A DNA stretch of 46,519 bases. Source: a virus. Shown here piece after piece: positions 22,564 through 32,117 of the stretch. The notes under the pieces are model-generated. The model was given only the letters and a program-made list of their open reading frames with translations, was not told where the DNA came from and made no database searches. Position numbers and translations under genes: made by a program. Each line of letters starts with the position of its first letter. The first letter of the stretch is position 1. The stretch is from positions 1 to 46,519 of IMG/VR virus record IMGVR_UViG_3300032955_000004; one strand, given 5' to 3'.

Positions 22564-24230
22564 AAAAACTCTTCGTGTTCCTGCTCGCCGCGGCGGCCGG
22601 CCTGGCGCAGGTCCAGACCGTCCCCGACACCACGTTTCCCAACGTGCGCTCGATCCTGAACTCGAACTTCAACTACCTCAATACCCAGCTTTTGAACCGC
22701 GAATATCCGCTGACCTTCAGCAGCCCGCTTTCGCGCAGTGGAAACACGATTTCGTGTCCCACCTGCGGAACGGGGGGCGGCGGAGGAGCCGTATCGAGCG
22801 TGTTCGGGCGGATCGGCGCGGTGGTCGGGGCCAACGGAGATTACAACACGTCCATGGTGACCGAGAATCCCAGCTATCTGTACTTCACCAACGCGCGGGC
22901 CCAGGCAGCGCTCGTCGGCCTGTATCAAACGCCGATCACCACCGGCACCACCAGCCAGTATTTTCGCGGGGATCTTACCCTGGCCCCGTTCCCCACTTCC
23001 ATGACTCCCTTGGCCCACGCGACTACCCATGCGAGCAACGGCACCGACCCGATCAGCCTGGCGTCGATCGGCGCCGCGGCGGATCAGACCAGCAAGCCTT
23101 TCGGCGGGGGCGGGGCATGCCAGACGGCGGCGAGCTTCCTGAGCAATACAGGCATCAGCGCCGGGCAATACGGGGTGTTCTTCGATTCGAATAACAGCTG
23201 CCACCCGACTGTCTCCGATTCGATCGGCACCACCACCGATTTATTTGGATGGAATCTCCCGGGCTTCACGGCGCCGAAGGCGACTGCCCTGGCCAACACT
23301 CCGAGCCAATGCAGCGCGGGAAATTACCCGTTGGGGGTGGACGCTTCGGGCAACGCGCAGAACTGCACTGCGGCGGGCAACAACCTCGCGCCCAACTACG
23401 AGCTGGTATTCGACGGCTCAACTACCACACTGTCTAATGGTCAGACTCTCAGCGGTGGATGGACCTGCGGCAGTGGATCGGGTGCCCAGTGTACGGCATC
23501 ATGGACACCTCCATCGAATGTCAATTGGGTGCGCGTACAAGCGTGGAGCGGCGGCGCGGGCGGTTCGCATTCCGTGGCTGGCACCCAGGGTGGTGCGGGT
23601 GGGGGCGGCGGTGCCTACGTCGATGTAATGTGCCCGACCACTCCTGGGACTCCCCTCACTGTCGCTGTGGGGCTCGGGGGTGCGACGGATGAGAATGGAG
23701 GTTACACCGCTCTTGGCACCTGTTTCGCTATTTTGGGGGCCACGACGAATTCAGGAGTAGCACCGCAAAGCAGCGGCGTGCCGGGGTATGTATCTGGTTC
23801 CATGCCGGGGGTATTTGTCACCAGTGGGGGCGCTCCGGCCGGTATGTTTGCGGCGGCTACCTGCACCACACACGCTGCATCTGGGACTATCGGCTACAGC
23901 GCATCCAATGCCAATCAAGGCGGATGCGGAGCGGGTGCAGCAGATACGTCCGGCAACAGCGGAGCGGCGGGCGGCAAAAGCATCATGGGCGGGGGGGGCG
24001 GCGGATCGGGAGCCTACAACGCCAATACCGCCGCAGCGGGCGGTACTTCCGGGCTCGGAGGGGCGGGAGGCAACGGCGCGGGCTGGACTGCGGGAGCGCA
24101 GACCGCCTGCACCAATGGCTCGATACCGGGAGGCGGAGGCGGGGGCGCGGCCGCGCAAACGGGCGGGGGCAGCAACATGTCTGGCTGTTCCGGAGCCCGC
24201 GGCGAGGTGCGAGTCTACTATGTGCAGTAA
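22560..24230 (+). CDS. Glycine-rich tail fibre with signal sequence, 556 aa
   Basis: The protein starts MKKLFVFLLAAAAGLAQ, a textbook signal peptide with a probable A-Q cleavage region near residue 17. It continues with a fibre-type segment (SSVFGRIGAVVGANGDYNTS, YLYFTNARAQAALVGLYQTP). The C-terminal 240 residues are extremely Gly-rich (GGAGGGGGAYVDVMC, GGGGGGSGAYN, PGGGGGGAAAQTGGG), resembling Gly-rich adhesin tips of phage fibres. Many cysteines occur in pairs (CPTCG). A receptor-binding role is likely. The ATG overlaps the preceding stop by four bases. Confidence 0.7.
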   Translation: MKKLFVFLLAAAAGLAQVQTVPDTTFPNVRSILNSNFNYLNTQLLNREYPLTFSSPLSRSGNTISCPTCGTGGGGGAVSSVFGRIGAVVGANGDYNTSMVTENPSYLYFTNARAQAALVGLYQTPITTGTTSQYFRGDLTLAPFPTSMTPLAHATTHASNGTDPISLASIGAAADQTSKPFGGGGACQTAASFLSNTGISAGQYGVFFDSNNSCHPTVSDSIGTTTDLFGWNLPGFTAPKATALANTPSQCSAGNYPLGVDASGNAQNCTAAGNNLAPNYELVFDGSTTTLSNGQTLSGGWTCGSGSGAQCTASWTPPSNVNWVRVQAWSGGAGGSHSVAGTQGGAGGGGGAYVDVMCPTTPGTPLTVAVGLGGATDENGGYTALGTCFAILGATTNSGVAPQSSGVPGYVSGSMPGVFVTSGGAPAGMFAAATCTTHAASGTIGYSASNANQGGCGAGAADTSGNSGAAGGKSIMGGGGGGSGAYNANTAAAGGTSGLGGAGGNGAGWTAGAQTACTNGSIPGGGGGGAAAQTGGGSNMSGCSGARGEVRVYYVQ

Positions 24231-26622
24231 GCTCGCTGTGGTTCTGTTGTGCGCCACGAGCCTCTTCGGCCAGTGGCCGCAATCGATCCAGAACTTCGCC
24301 ACCTTCTATACCGGCTCTCTCGATCCGGTTGGCCAGCAGCCGGCCATCGAGCAGTTCCTTGCGCGGCGTTTCAATGTGGCCATCCTGCCCTATGTCACCC
24401 AGCAGGACAACAATCGCTGGCTCGCTTATTTGGAGCTGGCTGATTCGATGGCCGCCAGCAACGAGCAGTACGACATGCGCGATTCGTTCGCGGCACCGGC
24501 CGGCTACTGTTTCGAGTGCCTCTTCCAGCACCACAGCGTCGATTTCAAATTTTCATCCGATTTCTGGAACGGTTATGACCGCTTCGATTTTTTCGAGCGC
24601 AACACCAGCGGCAATTACGTGAACGGAGTGCTGGCGTACAACGGAGCGACCTTCAGCAGCGACAACTCGACCTCCAGTTACACCGGCGGGACACTCAGCA
24701 TTCACGACACGCTCTACGTCGGCTACATGCTTCCGTTCGATCAGATGAACTTCGTGATCTCGGTCGCCACCAACGGGACGGTCGCGTATCAGTATTGGAA
24801 CGGCTCGACATGGGCAACCCTCACGCCGCAGAGCGACGGCACCTCGGGCCTGCGGGCGACCGGCAAGGTCTACTGGTATCCGCCGGCCGATTGGGTGGTC
24901 ACCAGCGTGAACAGCTCGCGGAACAAATACTGGGTTCGCATCGTGGTTTCGGGGGCGAGCACGTGGCCGGTCTATTCCACCGTGAAAGGCGATGCCCTGA
25001 ACGTGGCGTCTCCGAATTTATGCAACGGGGCGGCCTGCAACCAGCGTGGCTGGGATTCGACCAATGCGGACGGGCATCACCAGAACGTCGGCAGCATTCT
25101 CGAATATGATCCCAACCCGCCGGCGAACGCGACGGCCAGGTTTCAATATCAGTCGCGACTGGTGAATTACAGCGTGGGGTATGCCTACCACAACGATTCT
25201 TACGTCTCCGGATCCGACCGGGTTTGGGCGAAATGGATGGAGTGGAAATTGGCGAGTTCCACTTACGAGCCCTGCCTCGCCGGAGGATCCAGCAGCCCCT
25301 GCACGGGCATCATGTTCGATGATCTGGCCAACCTTCCCCCATCGAATTCGTTTCAGTATTGCGCGGCCCCCTGCACTACGGGAGCCGTGAGTTCCTATCT
25401 GGATTTCAACCAGGGCAGCACCCTGCAGGCGGAACGCCAGGCCACCTACAGCCAGCTCGTTTCCGACCTCCACTCGACCTATGGCGGGTCCTTCCTCGTC
25501 ACTGGCAACAATCCGAACAATTTCGCTATCGCGGAACTCGGGAATCAGACCTACGCGGAATTCAACTTTTACAAAAACAACAACACACCAGGGGGCAACG
25601 CGAACGCCTGGAGCTATCCGAACCCGGCGGGGTCGAACTACATCACTTACGACGCCCTGCTCCCGGTGAACAACACTGCGGGAATCATCGGCCAGATGTT
25701 GTGGTGTGAGTACCCGACTTCGACCATCACACCGGGAAATTTCGGGAGCACCATCATGCGCGCCTGGGATCGAGGGAACCGCGGGCCCATGGCGGCACTC
25801 GCCGGGCACTATATCGGGAATGCATTTTCTGGCTCGACTAACTACACCGGCTTTTCCTACCTCTCGACGGGCTGCACCAGCAGCACGATGTCGTACCCGG
25901 AATCCGACCAGGTCTACACTTACGTTGCTCCGACCACTCTGACCGCCCAGGTGAACCCGGGAACCGGAGCCACTTTCACGGTGGCTTCCGCGGCCGGATG
26001 CAGCAGCGGAAACACCAATGCGGTGATCGTGCTGGGTGCGACCACGCAGGCAGGCGGCGAAACGGTTCAACTGACGTCGATCAACGGCAATCAGCTCACG
26101 GCGACTCAGACGATCTATTACACGCACAACGTGGGCGACCCGGCATATTGCGTCCAGATGCAGCGGCAGTCGCAATTAAGCAAGCCTCCCCCGGTGTCGA
26201 CTGTATGGCGGTGGGCGGTGTGGTTTCCCGCGCGCGGAGTGGATATCGGGCTGCCCGACGCAGCCGGGCTGAACGGAGGCGCGCGGATCGTGCCCTGGAA
26301 GAAGGGGGGCTCGCCGGATTACATCAGCGGCCAGTCTCACGCGACCTGCGACGCCAGCGGCAAATGCCCCTCAATTTACCGGCGGGACTATACCCGCGCC
26401 ATCGTGCTTTACCGGGAGGAGCTGTATCAGGAGCCGGAATCGGAACTCGATACACCCTCGCAGCCCATCGTTTTGGGCGCCACCTACTACCCACTGCTGG
26501 CGGATGGAACGACCGGCGCGGGCATTACTGCCATCACTTTGCGCGCGGCGGAAGGCGCCGTCCTGATGAAAGCGCCGTTCCAGGGGACCAACATTCGCCA
26601 GGGCACCTGGCAGGGGAAATAG
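24220..26622 (+). CDS. Large secreted-type tail protein, possible glycoside-hydrolase-like spike, 800 aa
   Basis: ATG 24220 overlaps the previous stop; the start MCSKLAVVLLCATSLFGQ is a signal sequence, possibly lipoprotein-like but without a proper lipobox. The middle has a beta-sandwich region (YQYWNGSTWATLTPQSDGTS, TGKVYWYPPADWVVTSVNSS). Around residues 360-470 acidic and aromatic motifs such as GIMFDDLANLPPSNSF and AELGNQTYAEFNFYKN recall TIM-barrel glycoside hydrolases. Paired cysteines are frequent (CFECLF, CNGAACN, CAAPC). It is a candidate for a receptor-degrading tailspike. The enzyme assignment is tentative. Confidence 0.5.
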   Translation: MCSKLAVVLLCATSLFGQWPQSIQNFATFYTGSLDPVGQQPAIEQFLARRFNVAILPYVTQQDNNRWLAYLELADSMAASNEQYDMRDSFAAPAGYCFECLFQHHSVDFKFSSDFWNGYDRFDFFERNTSGNYVNGVLAYNGATFSSDNSTSSYTGGTLSIHDTLYVGYMLPFDQMNFVISVATNGTVAYQYWNGSTWATLTPQSDGTSGLRATGKVYWYPPADWVVTSVNSSRNKYWVRIVVSGASTWPVYSTVKGDALNVASPNLCNGAACNQRGWDSTNADGHHQNVGSILEYDPNPPANATARFQYQSRLVNYSVGYAYHNDSYVSGSDRVWAKWMEWKLASSTYEPCLAGGSSSPCTGIMFDDLANLPPSNSFQYCAAPCTTGAVSSYLDFNQGSTLQAERQATYSQLVSDLHSTYGGSFLVTGNNPNNFAIAELGNQTYAEFNFYKNNNTPGGNANAWSYPNPAGSNYITYDALLPVNNTAGIIGQMLWCEYPTSTITPGNFGSTIMRAWDRGNRGPMAALAGHYIGNAFSGSTNYTGFSYLSTGCTSSTMSYPESDQVYTYVAPTTLTAQVNPGTGATFTVASAAGCSSGNTNAVIVLGATTQAGGETVQLTSINGNQLTATQTIYYTHNVGDPAYCVQMQRQSQLSKPPPVSTVWRWAVWFPARGVDIGLPDAAGLNGGARIVPWKKGGSPDYISGQSHATCDASGKCPSIYRRDYTRAIVLYREELYQEPESELDTPSQPIVLGATYYPLLADGTTGAGITAITLRAAEGAVLMKAPFQGTNIRQGTWQGK

Positions 26623-26623
26623 C

Positions 26624-27481
26624 ATGACTTACGGACAAATCAAATTCCGCCTGACGAAGGCATTTCCGGGTGTGGACGCGGACTTAATCGAAGGCTGGAT
26701 CCTCGACACCCACGCTGAAATCCTGGGAATGCTGCCCTGGACCCGGCTGTACGTGCAGTCGGTGCTCACCACCACCGCGCCCTATTCGACAGGCACGGTA
26801 AGCGTGCAGAACGGCTCGAGCGCCATCACGCTGACCGGGGGAGCCTGGACCGGCTCGATGAACGGTCTCGAATTCCGCGTCACGGGAGACAGCGACGTCT
26901 ACCAGTTCACTCAGACGGGCGACTCCACCGGGGTGCTCGACCGCCCCTATGCGGGCACCACCAATGCCTCCGCCGGATACGCCATTTACCAGTCGGTCTA
27001 CCCGATGCCGGCCAACTGCCGGCACCTGGACGACGATTCCTTCGCCGGCATGAGCAGGCTGGCAACCCAGGAAGGACAGAACGCGCTCGCCGCGGGAATG
27101 GCGCCGGACGTAGCGGCCGATTCGCCGCAGACCGGCCGGCCGGTCGCCTGGTGGCCCTACATGGACGACGCGAGCATCCCGCCGCAGCTCCAGGTGAGAG
27201 TGTTCCCGGTCCCCGACAAGGTCTATGCGATCCCGTGCAGCTACATCGCAGAGGCAGCCGCCCCGGGCGCCACCAGCTTTACCTTGCTCCCCTGGTTACA
27301 GCCGGCGGCCCTGATCGAAGGGGCCACCGCGAAAATCTCGAAGCACCTGAAAGACACGGGGGGCTATCAGGCCGCCAAAGCGGAATTCAAAGACGCCATG
27401 CGCGTGATGATCACCCAGGAAGCCAACCGGGTGGGATCGATTCAACTCCGCCTGGGCGGCCACTATACGCGGGGGCGCTAA
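26624..27481 (+). CDS. Head-tail adaptor/tail tubular-like protein, 285 aa
   Basis: The start MTYGQIKFRLTKAFPGVDAD then LIEGWILDTHAEILGMLPWT is the pattern of podovirus connector proteins, which begin with a helical bundle. A beta insertion follows (GTVSVQNGSSAITLTGGAWT), then a C-terminal helical region that packs on the portal (AALIEGATAKISKHLKDTGG). It has no signal peptide. The gene follows the spike gene within two bases. Assignment by pattern and context. Confidence 0.6.
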   Translation: MTYGQIKFRLTKAFPGVDADLIEGWILDTHAEILGMLPWTRLYVQSVLTTTAPYSTGTVSVQNGSSAITLTGGAWTGSMNGLEFRVTGDSDVYQFTQTGDSTGVLDRPYAGTTNASAGYAIYQSVYPMPANCRHLDDDSFAGMSRLATQEGQNALAAGMAPDVAADSPQTGRPVAWWPYMDDASIPPQLQVRVFPVPDKVYAIPCSYIAEAAAPGATSFTLLPWLQPAALIEGATAKISKHLKDTGGYQAAKAEFKDAMRVMITQEANRVGSIQLRLGGHYTRGR

Positions 27482-28255
27482 GTGAACGTCAGCCAGATTG
27501 CCACCCTGGTCATGCGCCAATCGGACGATTCGAGCGGAGCTTCCTTCGCCCCGGCAAGTCCTCCCAACGACGCGCCTCCGGAGCTGGTCCGATACATGAA
27601 CGAGGCTCAGCAATTGGCCTGCCTGCTGACTCTGTGCCTCGAAAAGACAGCTTCCTTCCCCATCGGCCCGAATCTCTCGATCGACGGACTGGGGTGCTTC
27701 TACTGGCCGCGGCCGGTGTTGACCGACTGGCTGGTTCCCCTCAAAATCACATGCAATGGCAACCGGGTAAGGCCGGCTACGCTGTACGACATGCAGGCAG
27801 AGAACGAATCCTGGCAGAACGCCGCGGGAGATCCCGCGCGCTATGCGGCACTCGGATTCAACTTGCTGGCCATAACCCCGCAGAGTTCCGGAACCCTGGT
27901 GACGACCTATGCGCGCACCGCGGACTTACTGATCAACGATCAAGACGTGCCCGAACTGTTCGAACAATATCATCACAGCATCGTGGATTATTGCGTGTAC
28001 CGGGTGCGCTTGAAGGAAGGCGCGCAAGGTTTGGCAAGAGGTTTGGAACGGTTCAATCTGTTTCTGGACGACATGACCAAGCTCGCCGATTACATCCGCG
28101 CGCGCACGGCGGCGGCCCGCTACGACGTGACCCCGTTCGAGCTGGCGTTGATGGACCGTTCGCGTCTGATCGGCCAGTTACTGGGAAATCAGCTCAAAGG
28201 AATTACCAGCCAGGCGGCCATGTGGAAGCGCCGATTGAGCACCGAGCGCTATTGA
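27482..28255 (+). CDS. Connector-like protein, 257 aa
   Basis: GTG 27482 follows the previous stop at once. The N-terminal part (VRYMNEAQQLACLLTLCLEK) and the middle (DLLINDQDVPELFEQYHHSI, VDYCVYRVRLKEGAQGLARG) fit the family of phage adaptor proteins that look like DUF6682-type connectors: a beta domain followed by a helical C-terminus. It is paired with the previous gene, as is usual for tail connectors. Confidence 0.55.
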   Translation: MNVSQIATLVMRQSDDSSGASFAPASPPNDAPPELVRYMNEAQQLACLLTLCLEKTASFPIGPNLSIDGLGCFYWPRPVLTDWLVPLKITCNGNRVRPATLYDMQAENESWQNAAGDPARYAALGFNLLAITPQSSGTLVTTYARTADLLINDQDVPELFEQYHHSIVDYCVYRVRLKEGAQGLARGLERFNLFLDDMTKLADYIRARTAAARYDVTPFELALMDRSRLIGQLLGNQLKGITSQAAMWKRRLSTERY

Positions 28256-28259
28256 GCGG

Positions 28260-28266
28260 GGCGATA
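28260..28266 (+). promoter_or_regulatory. GGCGATA late-promoter candidate before large fibre
   Basis: GGCGATA, eight bases (TACCGCGC), GTG. It begins five bases after the stop at 28255. There is no Shine-Dalgarno match before the GTG. Confidence 0.55.
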
Positions 28267-28274
28267 TACCGCGC

Positions 28275-30953
28275 GTGAAGACACTTCGGATTTTCGGCAC
28301 GGGACTGCTGCTGGCGTTTGCTCTGGGAGCCCAGACCGCGCAGTTCCCGGGGGCCCTGGCCACCGACAGCCAATTTCAGGTAGCCGTGAATAACTGCGCC
28401 ACCACCCTGACCGCTTTCGTAAACGCGAGCAACACTTCGTTCAGCGTGGCGAGCGCCGCCTGTTTCGAGCCGAACATGCTCTTGACCCTGGATGGGGGAG
28501 AAATCGTGCGGGTATGCGGCGTGAACGTTCCGGCCAATACCTTCCAGGTAGGATACGCAAGCTGCCCGAACACAGATGGCAGGGGGTTCGACGGCACCAT
28601 AGCGGCGACCCACAATGCGGGAGCCATCATCCAGGCCAATATCGATGCCTGGCACCACAACAGTGTCAAGGCCGAAATCGAAGCCATCGAAAGCGCTCTC
28701 GGGGTGAACATGTCGAAGGCCTCGCCTTTGACCACCAAGGGGGACCTCTACGGTTATTCGACAGTCCCGGCGCGTTTACCCGCGGGCACCGACGGGTATG
28801 TGCTGACGGCGGATTCGACGCAACCACTGGGCATCCGCTGGGGAGCCGCGGCATCGACCGGGGCCAACAGCACGCTCTCGAATTTGACGAGCCCGACCGC
28901 AATCAATCAAAGCTTATTGCCTTCGGGCTTACAGAACCTGGGCAGCTCCAGCGCACCCTGGAACCAGGTTTTCGCGGGACTACTCACCCTGGTCAGCCCG
29001 GGAACCAGCGGGAGCATCACGCTCGATCCGGCCGGCGACATCGCGATGAATGCCGCTGCCGGCGCGAATATCTATCTGGCGGATCCCAACGGGGCTGCGT
29101 TCGTCGCCAACCGGTTGAGCGGGGTGGCCTCGACCCTGAACCCGTCCTTGGGCTCGTTCTCCGACAAAGGCCTGCACAATTCCGCTGTTTTCACGACCAA
29201 TAACGCGCCCCTGGTGGACGCCACGGGAGACGGGTACGTGAGTGCGCTTACCGGAGCGATGGAAGGACGGGTGCCGTTTGCGACAACCGGAACGTGGGCG
29301 TTGTCCTCGACGGCTCTGACCGTATCCTCGCACGCCGGAATCTTCGTGAACGACTCGGTGAGTGGCGCCAATATCGGGCCGGGGGGCTACAACACGGTGG
29401 CCAGCTGCGGAACCAGCACGCCGGGCGCGGCCTGCACCTCGAATTCGATCGTGCTGGCGAGCAATACACCCGGCACGGGCAGCGGGACCGCCTTGTCATT
29501 CGGAGCCAGCGACACGGGCAACGCGGCCATCAGTGCCATGTGCGAAGGCGGAGGCGGAGGCGAGGGATGTATCGGTTTAAACCTGCAAGTCCGCGCGAAT
29601 ACCATCGGGAATCTCGAAATCTTTGAGGGCACGGTGCAGAACTGGCAGAGCTGGCCGGTGGTCACCGCGGCGGCAACCTGGAGCGGCAGCACCGCGGCGA
29701 TCAACGTGCCGGCGTATAACAACCTGATCGTCGGCGAGCCGGTCGCGGGAACCGGGATCCCTTCGAACACCACGGTTTCCTCTTGCGGGGCAACCGCCAC
29801 GGGTGCGTCTTGCACCTCGGCCGCGGTAGTGCTCTCCGCACCGACCACCGGCGGAACGGGCGCCACCCTGACCTTCGGGGCGGTCTATGGACCGACCTAC
29901 AACGCCAATTTGTTTGTCGGCCAATTCGCCATCAACTCGCTGGGACCAAATGCGCCGGACCAGGCGTATGGCTTCCTGATGCTAGATAGCCTCTGGGCCG
30001 CGCCGCTGACGGCAAACTCGGTGATGTTCCACTCGGTCAAAGCGGATCCGCGCATGTGGTCGATGACATACAACGTTCAGTCGGAAGACGGCGCGGCGAC
30101 CATCGGAGAATGGATGGGCGCGGTGAGCGGGCCGATCGGGGCAGCGCTGGGGAATTACACTTTCGCCGGCTTGCCCAGTGCCGCGACCAACAATGGCTTG
30201 GCGGTGTGGTGCGAGAACTGCAGCGTGGGGAACCCGGTGGCGGCCGGGGGCTCGGGAACAATCGCGATCTCGAATGGCAGCCAATGGAATGGGGTAGCCC
30301 CGACTGGCCTGAGTTCGGCATATTGGTGTACCAGATGCACCAACAACAGCCCGGTAACGGACGGTGGTAGCGGTGCGATTGTGGTGAACGACGGCGCCGG
30401 ACGCTGGAGCGGGAACGCCGGTAACCAATACTCGCAAGCGTTTCAGCAGCGGGGATTCGACCCGACCAGCGCAAATGGACATGATTTCTTCAGCGAGTTT
30501 CAAAATGGCGCGGGCGGCCACGTATTCCAGACGCAAACCAGCGCTGCCGGTGCCGGAAGCTTCGTATTCGAAACTCCCTTCACCTCGGCCGGGGCCACCA
30601 ACGTCTTGACTATCGGCCAGGGCACCACTCCTGGATCCACCCAGATCACCGGGGGAAGTAACTGCGCCGCCCACAACTGCGGAATGATTTTGTATTCGAA
30701 CGATGGGGGACTGGTATTGGAATCGGTAAACGGCGGTGGTGGCACGAACCAGTCCATCTACTTCAACGTCGGCGGTGGCGCCGCCGCGAACGTCGCCATG
30801 CTCATCAACTCCAGCTCGATTCTGTTCAACCCGTTCGGAGCGACGTTTACGTTGATTTGGGATAGCCCGTTATCTACCAGCGGGGTGGGACACCCGGTCT
30901 GCCGCAGGGACACAGACGGAGCATTGTACGAATCTACGGGAGGGACTTGCTAA
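28275..30953 (+). CDS. Large tail fibre with signal sequence and cysteine-paired repeats, 892 aa
   Basis: GTG 28275 gives the N-terminus MKTLRIFGTGLLLAFALGAQ, a signal peptide. A fibre region follows (SPLTTKGDLYGYSTVPARLP, AGTDGYVLTADSTQPLGIRW). Two modules of about 65 residues each contain SCG-x8-AC (near 377 and 503), and two 33-residue repeats contain WCENC and WCTRC (near 649 and 683). The C-terminus ends with VCRRDTDGALYESTGGTC. The many spaced cysteines suggest disulfides. Likely a receptor-binding fibre that passes through the Sec pathway; this is inference. Confidence 0.7.
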   Translation: MKTLRIFGTGLLLAFALGAQTAQFPGALATDSQFQVAVNNCATTLTAFVNASNTSFSVASAACFEPNMLLTLDGGEIVRVCGVNVPANTFQVGYASCPNTDGRGFDGTIAATHNAGAIIQANIDAWHHNSVKAEIEAIESALGVNMSKASPLTTKGDLYGYSTVPARLPAGTDGYVLTADSTQPLGIRWGAAASTGANSTLSNLTSPTAINQSLLPSGLQNLGSSSAPWNQVFAGLLTLVSPGTSGSITLDPAGDIAMNAAAGANIYLADPNGAAFVANRLSGVASTLNPSLGSFSDKGLHNSAVFTTNNAPLVDATGDGYVSALTGAMEGRVPFATTGTWALSSTALTVSSHAGIFVNDSVSGANIGPGGYNTVASCGTSTPGAACTSNSIVLASNTPGTGSGTALSFGASDTGNAAISAMCEGGGGGEGCIGLNLQVRANTIGNLEIFEGTVQNWQSWPVVTAAATWSGSTAAINVPAYNNLIVGEPVAGTGIPSNTTVSSCGATATGASCTSAAVVLSAPTTGGTGATLTFGAVYGPTYNANLFVGQFAINSLGPNAPDQAYGFLMLDSLWAAPLTANSVMFHSVKADPRMWSMTYNVQSEDGAATIGEWMGAVSGPIGAALGNYTFAGLPSAATNNGLAVWCENCSVGNPVAAGGSGTIAISNGSQWNGVAPTGLSSAYWCTRCTNNSPVTDGGSGAIVVNDGAGRWSGNAGNQYSQAFQQRGFDPTSANGHDFFSEFQNGAGGHVFQTQTSAAGAGSFVFETPFTSAGATNVLTIGQGTTPGSTQITGGSNCAAHNCGMILYSNDGGLVLESVNGGGGTNQSIYFNVGGGAAANVAMLINSSSILFNPFGATFTLIWDSPLSTSGVGHPVCRRDTDGALYESTGGTC

Positions 30954-31241
30954 ATGCGGAAATACATTTTGATTCTGGCTTTATCGGTGCCGGGAATAGC
31001 GCAGGAAAAGGCGCCGGCTGCGCAGCCGAAGCCGATCACGCTCTCCGCGGCCGAGCAGAGCCAGCATGCCCTGCTCGTTTCGCAGACACAGACTCTCCAG
31101 GCTCAGCTCCAGGCCTTGCAGTTGGCACTCGAATTACTGCGTGTGCAGGCTTGCGGCAACGCCGGCGTGCCACCCGCGGAGTGCGGGCCTTTCGACGCGA
31201 AGGGCCAGGCGATTCAACGGCTACCTCCAGAGAAGAAATAA
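30954..31241 (+). CDS. Small exported coiled-coil protein, 95 aa
   Basis: The start MRKYILILALSVPGIAQE is a clear signal peptide, cleaved after about residue 16. The mature part is a coiled coil (QHALLVSQTQTLQAQLQALQ then LALELLRVQAC) followed by a Cys-containing region (CGNAGVPPAECG). It directly follows the fibre gene and may be its periplasmic chaperone or a fibre-tip subunit. Start ATG at 30954 immediately after TAA. Confidence 0.65.
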   Translation: MRKYILILALSVPGIAQEKAPAAQPKPITLSAAEQSQHALLVSQTQTLQAQLQALQLALELLRVQACGNAGVPPAECGPFDAKGQAIQRLPPEKK

Positions 31242-31242
31242 C

Positions 31243-31920
31243 GTGCCTTTCGAGTGGAACACAACCGAGTGGAACTCCCCGGGAGGGCCGCCCTCCGCCA
31301 ATACCGGAGCGCTCGACACCACCACGGTGATCGACGGGATTCTTCCCACCCTGCACGCCGATTCGCGGGCGGACCTGGTGTATTGGACTGAAGGCGATCT
31401 GATCACCTGGATGGACGAAGGCTTGAAGCGATTAGCGCGTACCTGCGGCGTGTTTATCGAACGCGACACCTCGATCACCACTTCGAACGGAACAGCCCTC
31501 TATCCATTACCGGAGAGACAGGACGCGACCTTACACGTTTCCTTCGGAACCGCGGGACTGAAGCCGGCGTCGATGCTCGAGCTCGAAATGCGCTCCGCCT
31601 CATTCCAGACCGACGCGGGAACGCCGGACCACTGGTATGAAGACGGCCAGGGATGGAACGTGGGAGTGAGCCCCGTGCCCACTATTGCGACCCAATTGCC
31701 GTTGATCATGACCTGCTGGCCTCCGGAGCTGGACGCCGCCAAGCGCAACACATTCGTCCAAGGGCCGGCACCTTTGGCCGGCTACCTGGCGATGTACGCC
31801 ATAGGCAAAGCGCTGGGTGAGGAGGGCGAAGCTGAGATGCCGGACGTCGCCCAACATTGCATGGCCCGATGTGAGATGTACGAGCAGATCTTCCAGCGCT
31901 ATTACGGCAACGCGATCTAG
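31243..31920 (+). CDS. Third connector/adaptor-like protein, 225 aa
   Basis: GTG 31243 follows GAGAAG. The sequence (DLVYWTEGDLITWMDEGLKR, LARTCGVFIERDTSITTSNG, ALYPLPERQDATLHVSFGTA, LKPASMLELEMRSASF) follows the outline of phage adaptor proteins that bind the portal. The C-terminal region is helical (GEEGEAEMPDVAQHCMARCE). Its stop TAG overlaps the stop of the leftward HTH gene (CTAG). Pattern-based assignment. Confidence 0.6.
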   Translation: MPFEWNTTEWNSPGGPPSANTGALDTTTVIDGILPTLHADSRADLVYWTEGDLITWMDEGLKRLARTCGVFIERDTSITTSNGTALYPLPERQDATLHVSFGTAGLKPASMLELEMRSASFQTDAGTPDHWYEDGQGWNVGVSPVPTIATQLPLIMTCWPPELDAAKRNTFVQGPAPLAGYLAMYAIGKALGEEGEAEMPDVAQHCMARCEMYEQIFQRYYGNAI

Positions 31921-32111
31921 CGCCGGCTGTTTTTCGCTTTCATCGGCTTCGGCATACCCAAGAACCGCAGCAGCTCGCCTTCGGTGATGCGCCAGCCGTC
32001 GCCGGCCTTCAACCCCGACAACTTCCCCTTGAGCAGCCACTGGTAGACCTGCCTGCGGGTGACCTTGCAGTATTCGGCCACTTCCTCGGGGGTATAGAGC
32101 TTGGGAAGCAA
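31917..32111 (-). CDS. Excisionase/MerR-type HTH protein, about 64 aa
   Basis: The protein is a single compact winged HTH of the excisionase family: LPKLYTPEEVAEYCKVTRRQ, VYQWLLKGKLSGLKAGDGWR, ITEGELLRFLGM and a basic tail. No ATG is available in frame; a TTG at 32111 lies six bases after TATAAT (minus strand), giving a possible leaderless start. It opposes the surrounding genes, is convergent with the 31243-31920 gene and divergent from the tail gene. It could be the phage excisionase or a late-gene regulator active in lysogeny. Confidence 0.7.
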   Translation of the reverse strand: MLPKLYTPEEVAEYCKVTRRQVYQWLLKGKLSGLKAGDGWRITEGELLRFLGMPKPMKAKNSRR

Positions 32112-32117
32112 GCAGGC

